38,498 nt of DNA from Chlorokybus atmophyticus. Taxonomy: Eukaryota > Streptophyta > Chlorokybophyceae > Chlorokybales > Chlorokybaceae. The stretch lies in NCBI GenBank assembly GCA_009103225.1, contig RHPI01001507.1, positions 12,165-50,662 on the forward strand, given 5' to 3'. Below the pieces are notes generated by a model. The model saw nothing but the letters and a program-made list of their open reading frames with translations. It made no database searches and had not been told where the DNA came from. The translations under genes and the position numbers were made by a program. Positions 24,006-34,880 of the stretch are shown here, piece after piece (position 1 is the first letter of the stretch; each line of letters begins with the position of its first letter).

Positions 24006-24037
24006 TACAGCCCACACCCCCAGATGCACGCATGCAG

Positions 24038-26626
24038 CTACGAGTCTGCTGCAGCAGCTGCGGCTGCTGCTTTAAGCGTGGCCGACCCAAGGAAGAACGC
24101 CTGCATGAACTCGTCGAGCTCACCGTCGAGGACCGCTTTGGGGTCTGTGTGAACAAACCCCGTGCGCGCGTCCTTCACCTGTGGTGTGAGGTGTGTGTAA
24201 TGTGTATGTGGTGTGAATACATGTTGCGATTCACATGTAGATACATACATAAGTTGTGAGTGCACATCTACCAATAGGTGTGCAGTAGTGTGTAGTAGCG
24301 ACAATGCGTGTAGCTACATATGTCAGCACGTATGTGTGGTGCCGGTACAAATGTGCAACGGCATATGTTGTGGAGTTGTTCTATACTCTCACCTGCTGGT
24401 ACGGCGCGAGCACGTACGAGCGTATCTGCACCCCGCCCCACGCAGCGTCCGCCACCCCCGTGCGGAAAGACGCCACCTCGTCCGCGCGACGACGGGCCTC
24501 CAGAGCCATCAGACGAGCGCGAAGCATCGACATGGCAGTCGACTTGTTCAGGTACTGAGACCTGCCGGAGGGAAGTGAGTGGGTGGGTGTTGTGCGTGTG
24601 CGTGGATGAGTGCATGCGTGCATGTGTGCGTGTACATTTGTGTGAGTGTGCGTGCACGTGCATGTATGTGCATGTGCGCATACGTGGGCGAGTGTAGCTA
24701 CGTCCGCACACCCACGCACACGCGCGCGAACACGCACGCACGTCCCCCCCCCCCCCGCCCNNNNNNNNNNNNNNNNNNNNNNNNNNNNNNNNNNNNNNNN
24801 NNNNNNNNNNNNNNNNNNNNNNNNNCCCCTCACCCCTCACCCTCACCCACCCACACACCCACACACACAGACACACACATGAATGAATCTCCCTCCTCCT
24901 CACCTTTCATTCTGGCACTGCGTGACAATCCCCGTCGGCAAGTGCGTGATCCTCACCGCCGAGTCCGTCGTATTCACATGCTGTCCCCCCGCCCCCGACG
25001 AGTGGAACGTGTCGACGCGCAAGTCCTTCGCGTTGATCTGAACCGCGTCGCTATCGGACTCATCGAAGACCGGATAGGCCGTCACCGATGCGAAGGAGGT
25101 GTGGCGACGCTTCGCAGAGTCGAAAGGGGAGATGCGGACGAGGCGGTGGACGCCAACCTGGACGTGGGTGGGCGAGTGTACGTGTTTACGCGTGTGCGTG
25201 TGTGTGCATGTGCGTGGGCAGGTGTGCATAAGTGCCTCGCGTGTGCACGCACGCGTGTGAGCAAATGTCGGCAATATGCCCATGAGTCTGTGCACGCTCA
25301 CCTTTACTATGTGTACATGTGCACGCGCTCGCACATGCACACATGCGCATGTGTATGTGTATCTGTGCACGCGCTCATGTGTGTGTGCGCGTGTGCACGA
25401 ATCTGTGCACGCCCACCTCGCTGCGCAAATGCCCGAATGCGTGGGTCTTGCGTGCCCCTTCGACACGTATGACCGCGCTGCGGTACCCCGCCTCCTCCCC
25501 ACGCGATACGTCCACGACGCGCGTGCTGTCGTACCCGCTCTTCTGAGCCCACATAGTGTACATACGCACCAGCATCGCGCACCAGTCCATGCTGTCCACA
25601 CCGCCCGCACCCGCCTGGACCTGCGCGCGCGTGTACATGTGTGTCACGTGCACATACACACATGCATCCGCATGTACATATGTGCGTATACATGCATGTG
25701 CATGTGGGTGTGTGCGTGCGCATGCATGTGTGCACACATGAACAAGTAAAGCCAGTACACAAACTGGTTCACCCCAACAACATCACACCTCCACCCCACC
25801 CTCTCACCTCCAGGAAGCACGCCCCCCTGTCGTGCGTCCCGTCCATGACCGCCGCGATCTGCTGTCTGGCGGCGTCCCGTCTCAGCGCGGAGATCTCGCG
25901 GGCGGCTTCCAGCTCGAGAGCGTGGTCGCGCTCCTCGCGGGCGGCGAGAAGGAGACACGTCCAGTCTGACAAAGAAGTCTGGGATGGAGTTAAGAGGGGG
26001 AAGGACACGCATACGTGCCCACACGCGTGTATGTGCGCGCGTGTGCGTGTATACGTGCACATGAACACATGCGCACATGCGGGCACAGTACACACTGCAC
26101 CGCATGCATGCGTACACACGTACACGTGCATATACACACGTGCACACACGCACACCTGCGTGTGTGCACGTGTGCACACGTACACTTGCAACCATTACAC
26201 ACGTGCATGCGCGCGTGTGTGCGTATACATGTATACGGTTGCATACAACATACACGCGCTCATCTACGGAAATGCGTATGCATGTGCATGGTACACATGC
26301 ATGCGTGTGATAACATGCGTATACCTCTAGGTTTGTGATGTCTTCTATCTGCGCCGCTATCTCCCCCCTCTCCCTCGACAGAGCTGCCGCCCGCGCCGAG
26401 TCGTCCCAGCTGTCCGGCTGAGTCAACATGTGGTCCAACTCCGAAACACGACGCACAGCAGCATCCCACTATTTGAGAGAAATAGTTGGTGACTGTGTGA
26501 AATGAGAGAAGAGTTGATCCAATGTACTTACATCGAGTTTGGCTTTGATTACTGCGATGGCCTTCTCCACCTCGGCGGCCTCCTCCTTCCAGTCATTGTT
26601 GCTGATGAGCGGGGCGGCGGATGGAA

Positions 26627-26657
<31 letters not shown>

Positions 26658-26897
26658 GGAGGAGGCGGGGGACGACGATGATGAGGATGTGACAGTGCTA
26701 CGTCTCCTGCTGGTCCTGGTGCTCCCTGGAGCTGGGGCTGGCCTGGTCCAGGCCAGGCGGGCGGCGGCAGCAGGAAGAGGGGAAGGCGGCGGCGGTGCTG
26801 TGAGACAGCGGCGGCGGCCTATGCAGGAGAGGACTGATGTGGGCGGCTGAAGGAGGCAGCGGGAGAGCGTTGTGGCTGTCAGCGTCGCCGCCTTCAT
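24038..26897 (-). CDS. prfB: Peptide chain release factor 2, organelle type, seven exons
   Basis: It ends translation at UGA and UAA codons by triggering peptidyl-tRNA hydrolysis on organellar ribosomes. Exons are 26897-26532, 26468-26325, 25978-25808, 25620-25417, 25157-24904, 24561-24393 and 24178-24038, giving 482 codons with all junctions in phase.

The first 101 residues are Arg/Ser/Pro/Ala-rich, with a polyserine run and no acidic residue, a plausible plastid (or mitochondrial) transit peptide. Then come the N-terminal helices ([15 protein letters not shown]), [20 protein letters not shown], the anticodon tripeptide SPF at 305-307 ([16 protein letters not shown]), GGQ at 352-354 in [10 protein letters not shown], then [20 protein letters not shown] and VKDARTG...[14 protein letters not shown] rather than PxT marks RF2, not RF1. 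The C-terminal alanine run is unusual. Land-plant homologues are plastid proteins. The start is the first ATG, at 26897. Confidence 0.93.
24761..24825. other. Assembly gap, 65 Ns, beside a poly(C) run
   Basis: The gap lies inside the fifth intron of the release factor gene, flanked by a C-rich run on the left and CCCCTCACCC repeats on the right. It does not interrupt coding sequence. Real length is unknown. Confidence 0.95.
25158..25416 (-). other. Release factor intron 4 with repeated exon-like starts
   Basis: The donor is GAG|GTGGGCGTGCACAGATTCGT at 25416. A similar AAAG|GTGAGCGTGCACAGACTC occurs at 25301, and the true acceptor at 25157 opens exon 5 with CCAG|GTTGGCGTCCACCGCCTC. Read as codons, the three give VGVHRFV, VSVHRLM and VGVHRLV, so the beginning of exon 5 is present in three diverged copies. 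Confidence 0.75.
25979..26324 (-). other. Release factor intron 2, alternating purine-pyrimidine
   Basis: Donor GAG|GTATACG, acceptor ATCCCAG. Most of the 346 bp consists of GTGTGC, CACACG, TGCATG and TACACG words, as in introns 3-6 of this gene. Confidence 0.8.
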
Positions 26898-28774
26898 CCC
26901 CGCCGACGCCGCCACCAGCGCTACAATCTCGTTGTACAAATGTTTCAGCAATCCCCTGCAGTCTGATCGAGTTCAGCTGCCCGTATACCAACAGCGTGAT
27001 GTAATCACTCCCAATGAACTACTAATATATAACGCATACGGTAAAATGTAGTCTTATGCACATTGTATAAACCTCAAGTTGTCATACCATTAGAGCTTTA
27101 CAAAGAGGCTGTATGATACAGGTGCATCTCTTGTAATTAAGACCGTATACAGTTGTTGTTTCATCAAGGACACAACTATTGAAGAAACAATCTCATTGCT
27201 TCATAATAAACGCATTGAAGCGCATGTGAGATTTGCACCACATGATGTTTCATCACATCACCTTATGCGACTCCCACACGCAGTAGAGCAGGCTAACAAG
27301 CCCGAGGACGCAAATCATTAATGCATATTGTGCACATTGAACTGAATCACGTATGTGTTGTTTGGAGCGCTCTTAGATTGTAAAAGCCCAATAACTACCG
27401 TGTACTGCCGTGTGCCAAGTCAATTTATATAAGCACATTGTTGTCTTGAAGCGCGATCGTCATTTGAATCTTGTAAATTTGTGATAATTGATGTAAAATA
27501 AATTTAACATATATGCTAGTCTCGTCGAGGGGCTTCAATATAAGCGTGCTTGTATGCATTACTTAACAAGTTTCATTAACACATTAACTTCTTTCATTCA
27601 CAGTTCCTTATGATATAAAGCAATTTGGTCACTGAAATTTCTCATTGCTTTCTTTATACATGCTACTTCCTTCTTTTATTATTACTACTCTTAATTTCAT
27701 TACATTCGCTTTCAGCAGCTAGTTCAATCCCAACTTGAAGGAGGTAAACTTGCTGATTACGTGTGGTTGTCGTTTGTTGTTCTTAACTATCACGTTGTTT
27801 CAAGCACAATTTCGTTGGCAACCATCATTGATTACAAGTTTATCAAGTAATCGCTAAATGCATAACATGACAATATTATAATCTGCAATATTCATAATGT
27901 CAGTTGCAATTAGCCCACATATTATAGTTATTTCACGCTACCATTACAAAATCAATTATTAACGCCTTACGAACAAACATTTTTCACATGAAAGTGAGGT
28001 AAACTCACTGATAATGACAGAATGTTAAGCGGCCAGATGTTTCATTGCTCCCGCAATTTGTCCCAACCGCTTTGATTAGAATATTTCGTGGCTTTAATTT
28101 AACGGCTTCTCAAGGGGTATGTGTCCACAACAGCTATCACTTTATGCATATTAATATCAAGAATGTATGAGATGATGCGTGTTACCGCGGCTAAGAAACA
28201 AACGCATTGCACGGTGGTGGCCACAATCAAGCATGTAAAACAACAACAAGAACTTTTCAGATCCATCAACCGGAGCATGCCGGCGATAAAGCGAGTTGAG
28301 CGGGAAGCGAAAGTTTGACCTCTCACGTTGTACGTAGGCTGACTAATGTGACAATCACACGCAACACGCACACACTACTCTGCATACACACAACACGTAC
28401 ATTCGGTATAATGGAACGGGCACCCTATCTACGGCATATAAAACCATATGCATTCCCATGAAAACCGATTGCGCAAGGGGGGACAGCCGTTGGCCTAATT
28501 TATAGCAGCCAAAACTTCATGCAACGCATCATAAGCTCGTGCACAATATCAACCATGATTTCGACATTCGACATTAACGCAATGCAAGTTGATTACTTTG
28601 AGAACACTCTTTGCGCACAATCATGTTGATGGCTAGTTCTAGGACGCCACGATAGCTTCAACGCATAATCGGCATCGTCTAATGAACATGTTGCTATTCA
28701 TAGACTCGTTGCCCAAAGCAGGCCATATGTAGGTTGTAATGGCAAACCATTGGCACCATTCGTATCCATCATTC
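26898..28774. other. AT-rich spacer, release factor promoter side
   Basis: The first few hundred bases probably hold the release factor promoter. No TATA box or operator can be assigned with confidence. From about 27000 the DNA is AT-rich without coding character. A few weak short frames at 28100-28370 were not called. Confidence 0.5.
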
Positions 28775-31700
28775 GGTGTTGCAATGGGCATGCACTACAC
28801 AAAGGTACACTGATACGATCTTCGTGCATGGCGCACATATCAAACTACACATCTCTACACATATCACACTATACATCTCACACCACACATATTGCACAGC
28901 ATATGTCCCTAACACGCCGCACCCATTACACCACCCTCAACGTCACATCTTGCCATAGTTGTTTCGCTTACGCTCCAGTTTACTAGCTGCCCATAAACAC
29001 GGCGATGCCCTGCAGCCATTAGCATTTCATGCTAGGGCCGCCCTGCGGCAGCACTTGTCTTGGTGATCATCGGACTCGGGCGGCACTTGCGCCCCATTGC
29101 ACTTGCAGCGCGCCGCCTCCTTTTGCCATTAATGCAACTCCGCAAACCTTTTTTGCCATGACTGCAAGGTAAGTCAGGGCTCTCCAGGGTTTTATACCAA
29201 CTTCATTCTGCCGACAAAACAACAAACGGTCTAACACGCCATCTGAACGGCACAAAGCCAACAACCAAATTGTCACTGTCCATGTGCTCTGCTCCATGTT
29301 GCTGTAGTTGGTTGCTAACCGCTTGCAGCATCTCGCAATTCGCTCACACAACATCCGAAAAAACACTTTTTGGTCGTACATAAACATCCGCATTGCAGGG
29401 CCCCTGCTGCCCAGCTCATAACTCTTTGAATGTGTCCATGAAACTTTGAAGGTTGCTGCATGTGGAAGCATAGCCACGAGTAAGTAACGCTGACCCGCGC
29501 ATAAACAAATGAATCTATTGAACATGATCAATTGCTAAGTACTCTCTTCAGGCCAACATTTCTCGGGCCACGTCGTCTGGTAAATACAGCGGCACACGAG
29601 GAGTGTAGTGCATAATGGCAATCAGTTTTTCGTCACTTATGCTTAACAGTGTTTTTAGCTCCAACATATTTGCTTAAAGCCTCTCTGGAGAAGAGTGTAT
29701 CACATCTGTCCAGGTCGTGATCTGGACAAGCACGACAATAATAATCATCGTTGTCGTGATTGCATGAGGACACAACTTTTGCAGCTGTGGTTCGGTTAGT
29801 GTGCATTCGTGGTTGAGATGTATTAAGTACATACACACGTATTGAGTTTAAACATTGGCCATGGCATACCTCATATATATGCGTCGTTCAAGCTCCGTGC
29901 GGTTGCAAAATAAGGATTTCGTCCTCCCAATGTTATTTATGCTTCCACTCGTCGCGCTGAAAGAGAAAAACTTTGCTAGAACGGGCGCATAGCGTTTTGC
30001 TCGCTTTCTGACCGATTGGGACAACAATTCCAGCGGCCGCGCCTATCTCGTGCTGGCAACTTTTGCTACAACAAACACATCAATCAACCGCAAGTTGAAT
30101 AGTTGACAACACCAGTATATAGTTTTTACACCAAGAAGCTCACCGTGTTGCACTTATCCTCGTCATTAAGAGTTGTGCTGCATGAGCTGTGCGATCGATC
30201 TGCAACGCTAAGATGCTGTCTTCGCCTGCTGAACAAGAAATTTGTTGGGAGCTGTGCCAACATTGGGCAAACAGCACACGAGCACGAAGATACATGGTGT
30301 GACAGTATCGTGCAGCTGCTCACTTGAGTACCGAGTGGTACAACCGCGGTGTTGCGATTTTTACTGTGGCAGTTCTATGGCCAAGTGTGCGCGACAACGC
30401 TGGGAATGGCACTGGCAAGCAACATCAAGTCATTAGATGAGCTAAACGCAGTTTGTTGACAGGTTATTAGTTATGCTTGTGACAAGCAATGGACACTTGC
30501 TTAGTGGGTCTTACCAATCTTCTTGGCCTTGCACACGGTGCATGGAGAGTGCTGGATGAGGCAGGTCGTCCCATACTGCAAGTACATGTGGAAGGTAATC
30601 TACACCCAGTTGTAGTGCACCAACGAGCTATTCCACAGAATGTTTGACCTACAGCAGAGACCTGTTGGTCAGTTTACCATGACAATGACTCATAGAGTTG
30701 TCATCAGTTGCATCACGCATATAGTCTCTATGCAGCATGCGCAATATCACTCAGTTCCTATCTCGTTTGTTGTTGCCAATTGTACCACTATACAACGAAT
30801 GTGACCTGATTCATGTGAGTAGACTGTGACTGTGCTTACTAGAGTTGCATTCCACAGGAATGCGGCACTTGGCTCTGCCAAGTAAGTTGCTAAGCTCGGT
30901 CAGGTGGTCTGCTTCAATAGCACACGGCTGCAAAATGAGATCTGGACGAAGCACTGTATGTATTGCAAACAGCACATGCACCAAACAGGTGCAGCACAGC
31001 CTGCACTGTACTGCGTGGGCCGAAGTCTTTTGCATGAAGACAAACGCCAAGCGTGCTGTCTATAGCTTGAAATATACTTGTCTTATTGCTTGCGACAAGT
31101 GCACTGCTAGATGCGACAATTAAAAGGTAAACAACTGGTCTGTTGCTGTGCGACACATGCAGCACACAACAGACATGTACTCAAGCTGCATGTGTTACGC
31201 ACTGCCTTGTGAATACTTTCTTGAAAACTGCGCGTGTTACACATGTTTGTGAGCTGCGCATTTTGTGAACTGCGCAACTAAACTGATCAAGCATTGCAAA
31301 TGCATGATCACGATAATAGTAGCCACAGCACCGGTTGCATGCTATACCACTCAACGTGGTTGACTGCCTGATTTCGCTGCTGTCCGCTGTCTTGTAAAGG
31401 CAAGCTTCGCATGCATGCCTCGCTGGCTGATCCCGCCGCCGTCCTTCCTGGCCATGCCCGTGCCGCCCACAACACCCACTGCCCGCAAGCCAGCATGCTT
31501 GCTTTCCGCCCACCTCCACCGCCCTGGCCGCCCATAACGCCGATGCTGCCAACTACACAGTAGCAGCATACTTGCCGTCACATCTCAGTGTGGTTGACTA
31601 CGGCGTGGGTTGCTGCGGCGGATGGTGGCCGATGGTGTGGAAGGCGGCGACAACCATGCCGCCTGGGAGCAGCTACCATGGGGGACGTGGCACTCAAGTG

Positions 31701-32700
31701 CCTGCGCACAGGGTGGTGCGGGCTGAAGCTGCCGGAATTGCAACTTTCTCTTACTGGTATGCTGTCGTGCAGCAGCTGTTACAGCAGCTCCATGCCCTCT
31801 CTGCTTTGCGCTGCTTATGCCCAAGCACACTTGTCAGCACCGCATTCGCCTAGTATGCTGTGTTGTGCTCGGGAGGAAGTTCAACCATCATGTCAGTAAA
31901 GCTTTGCCTGTAAGAAGTGTATGCCGACATATCGCACTATCGAAGTTTGACCTGTCAGTTGAGCAGCACATTGCAACTACATGCGGTGCCACTGCTTGAT
32001 TCAGCTGCTAAGTTTTGCAAAAGGGGTTGGCCATGCGTGCCGAAATTACACATGTGTATTTGTCAACCACATCTCGTTATGCCCAAGACTCGCTGCAAGC
32101 AATGCAGCGCATATAGGTTGCCTTACCCGTGAGCTTGTTTGCTCAAACCAATGTCGTAAGCAAATTCACAGGGTTTAAAGACTCGCATTGCTCAGCCCAC
32201 AGCTGATTGCATTGTTATAGGCTATGTCATGAAGTCGGCAACAGCCTCTCGTGAGCGCCACTCTTTTACGGTCGTTGGCCATATTGTTACAAGCTATTGT
32301 CACTGTCATTTCAATATACAAGCGCTTGCTATCATCAATGTGGAGGCAATGTGCAAACTGCTAGTTGCAGCACACTAACAGCTATTTAAGTTGTAATTGC
32401 TTGTGAGACTTGCTGGAAGCTTAAGAAACTTGAAGTCTTCTAATCTTTGAAGACTTGATCTTTTATAAGCTTCTTGCGCTTCCAACTTGCTCAGAGGGTT
32501 GTGTGTTGCGTAGCAGCAGTATTGTGCTTGTGATTTCCCTCACGCGTGTCATAAGAGCCACCACAGCTAGCATTGTTGCAACCCCCATCTTCAACTCTTT
32601 GTAGGTAAGGCGGTAGCTTAATTGTTTGTATTGCACTCAAATGCAACCCGCGCACATCATAACGGCTGGTTGCAGGCAACTACTATGCACTTGCAAGGGC
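28775..32700 (-). repeat. Large repeat family, copy C (inverted)
   Basis: Read on the minus strand, block P is about 32700-31180, block Q about 31150-30100 and block R about 30060-28775. P begins with LAVVALMTRVREIT (about 32570). R keeps VRKRAKRYAPVLA at 30012-29974. The distal end (28955-28800) is a GTGTGAGATGTG-type minisatellite shared with copies A and B. Confidence 0.75.
29067..30080 (-). pseudogene. Unknown protein family, copy C
   Basis: The product is not recognised. Minus-strand segments are VRKRAKRYAPVLAKFFSFSA, then TSGSIN and FCNRTELERRIYMRYA. Next is LELKTLLSISDEKLIAIMHY near 29660-29600, with DDVARE. Finally SRGPAMRMFMYDQKVFFRML with CERIARCCKRLATNYSNMEQ and GVLDRLL lie within a 154-codon open stretch (29531-29067). 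Separate frames and a TGA near 29555 show decay, or undetected introns. Confidence 0.62.
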
Positions 32701-32744
32701 GATCAGCACATAGCACAGCCATAGCTCATAGCACAGCCACTATT

Positions 32745-32795
32745 CATGATGATGTTGACAATAGCAACAAGGTTAGCTGCTTCTCTCCTCCTGCG

Positions 32796-32839
<44 letters not shown>

Positions 32840-33450
32840 NCCCCCCCCCCCCCTCGAGCCCCTCTTGGCGCTGCCCGTTCTATGACGTATATTTGCCAGC
32901 TGAAGGCAAGACGAGTAGGGGAGTAGGCAAGCCTCCATTTGCCTTTTGGTTAAAAGCCAGTAGCAAGCTGTGCGCCGAGCCTGGCAGGGGTTACTTTTTT
33001 GACCGCACAGAGTCAAAGTGTTGATGGGACGAGGGAGGCCCATGTCCTTATTTCGCGACCCCGTTGATCTTGAACCACGAATGCGTGAGGCATGTTGTGC
33101 GTCATATGCAAGCTTCAATTATCCGTATGGTCACTATATCTGAACTGTAAATAACTGTGGTTGAACATCGGAGTAGTAATTGTTTCCGGGTAAAAGCATG
33201 ACAACAATCGCCTGGCATGAACATGTATAATTCTCTTAAGCGTTTTGCGATCACCAACGCCGTGGGGCGTAGGTGTTGAATATGTCGCCATACGGTACTA
33301 CGCTCCTCGTCTGCTAATACGATAGCAGCTGATGTGGCTAGAAGCTTTGCTTGATGGTGGGCTTTCTGCAGTGATTGACCATGCACAGATGGTCGAATTG
33401 CTAAAACATGTGAATCATATAAGCTAGGCAGGGGCCTTGCGTGTAGGTGT
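32745..33450 (+). repeat. Large repeat family, partial copy E
   Basis: A plus-strand fragment of block R lies between the two inverted copies. It begins GATGTTGACAATAGCAAC (compare 16740 in B). It contains a counterpart of the NRTELERR region (CCTTATTTCGCGACCCCG, 33045-33062) and one of the CAGGGGCCTTGC motif at 33430. A poly(C) run sits inside it. The coding frame is largely lost. Confidence 0.55.
32796..32853. repeat. Poly(C) run of about 58 with one N
   Basis: The C run is interrupted only by an ambiguous base at 32840. Length is uncertain. Confidence 0.9.
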
Positions 33451-33957
33451 GGTAGGTGTGTCAATCACGCTCGGTACCAAAAATGCACAAAACATATGAT
33501 GAGCCACTGCAAAAACTTGCTGGTGCGTACATTTAAGTGTACAATCATCATGTGTGCATTCATATTACGATGGGTAAATGTCCGGCCAAGTTTGCTGGTA
33601 AGTTATGTACTACTATGCGTACTGCATTGGTGATCCGGCAAAAAAGTAAGGATTGTTGCTCCGCACAGACTCTTTGCAAGACTGCGCGCTGTCTTGATAC
33701 CAATGGCAAAACCATTTACTTCACAAGCAACTTAAGTTGTTACATTACATTGAGTACGCTAAACACACACAAGTTCAGCAAGCTCAACGCACATTGCTCA
33801 CTATCTACACTACAAATGTCCCTCAGCATACGATACCATACCATTCTCAGCATCACCCTGCGGCAATCGTTTCACACCAATGCTAGAAGCGCATCTATCT
33901 CAGTTGTCGGCGGCCACGCACAGCACCGATGCACCATTGCACTTGTGGCGCTCCTTC

Positions 33958-34880
33958 TCAAGCTTCTTTCGCAATTGAGCAAATTTTAAAAACATTGGTT
34001 GCCATGAGCCTGCAAGACAATTCAAGTTTATTGAGGTTGGCATTGAAATGGTATGCTGACGACACAACAAGCGGTCCAACGCCAGTTGAGCTGCACAAAG
34101 CCTGCCTCGAATTTGGCAATACCATGCTGCACTCCATCATGCTGAAATCGGTTGCTAACCGCTTGCAGCATTTCTCATTTTGAGAAATGCTGCAAGCGGT
34201 TAGCAACCGATTTGCTCACATGACATCCAGACAACCACCATTGGGTTATAATGGAAGAGCCGCATTGCAAGGCCCCTGCCTAGCTCAGAGGACTCAAATG
34301 TGTCCATGAAACTCGAAAGCTGCTGCGCACGAAGGTGGTGCTATGGTAAAGCAAGTCCGGGCAGCGTCAGCATTTCATTATTGCGCGGTCAACCGCAGCA
34401 AGTGCACCAATCAGCAATTGTTTCAGCCACAATGTCCAGTGACAGTGCAAAAATACAAGAATTGTAGCGCGGCATGGTGAAAACTTCTTCGTCACTTATG
34501 CTCAACAGTACTTACAACTCCATTATGTTCGTCCCAAGCCTCTCAAAAGAAGTGAGCTCCATCCACGCCAAGCCGTTTTTGTCATACTTGCATCAGCAAA
34601 CAACCTGTGCATTTATATGTGAGATACATTTTTATGACTGCACTCACGAAGTGTTGAAGTTTGGACATGAGCCTTGGCAAACCACATATACTTGTCGTTG
34701 AAGGCTGGTGCGGTCGCAAAATACGGCGTTGTTCCCCCCTAGTCTTATCAACGCTGCCACTTGTTGCGGTAAAAGAGAAAAAGACTGCCAGAGGCGCATA
34801 GCATCTTGTTCACCTTTTGACTATCGGGGCAAGCGCTTCCGGCCGCAACCCCTGTTTCTTGCTGGCAACTTTTGCCAAAA
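33958..34880 (-). pseudogene. Unknown protein family, copy D
   Basis: The product is not recognised. Segments on the minus strand are SFTATSGSVDKT (about 34770), ISDEEVFTMPRYNSCIFALS and LDIVAET near 34495-34430, then CCKRLATDFSMMECS, RQAL and ICSIAKEA ending at TGA 33960-33958. A TGA at 34812-34810 replaces the CGA codon of copies B and C. The frame is split by a 33-bp inverted duplication at 34145-34213. Confidence 0.58.
34145..34213. repeat. Perfect 33-bp fold-back with 3-nt loop
   Basis: Positions 34145-34177 and 34181-34213 are exact reverse complements around TTT. The stem contains GGTTGCTAACCGCTTGCAGC, a sequence found once, without its mirror, in copy A (about 12166-12185) and copy C (about 29308-29327). 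Perfect arms within diverged repeat DNA mean that the inverted duplication is recent or maintained. Confidence 0.92.

Larger units (their letters stand above)
23107..24037. other. Convergent intergenic region
   Basis: It holds the 3' ends of both genes, with TGTAA at 23167-23171 and 23330-23334 (plus strand) and at 24005-24001 (minus strand). The interior has Cys/His-rich frames that lack composition bias, splice support or similarity, so no gene is called. Confidence 0.5.

Noticed and set aside
24579-26338. Cys/His/Val/Met-rich frames on both strands
   Set aside because: They are readings of GTGTGC/CACACG repeats in release factor introns, or shadows of its exons.
24038-26897. Programmed frameshift as in bacterial prfB
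   Set aside because: All exon junctions are in phase and no in-frame TGA precedes the conserved domains. The eukaryotic gene does not need it.
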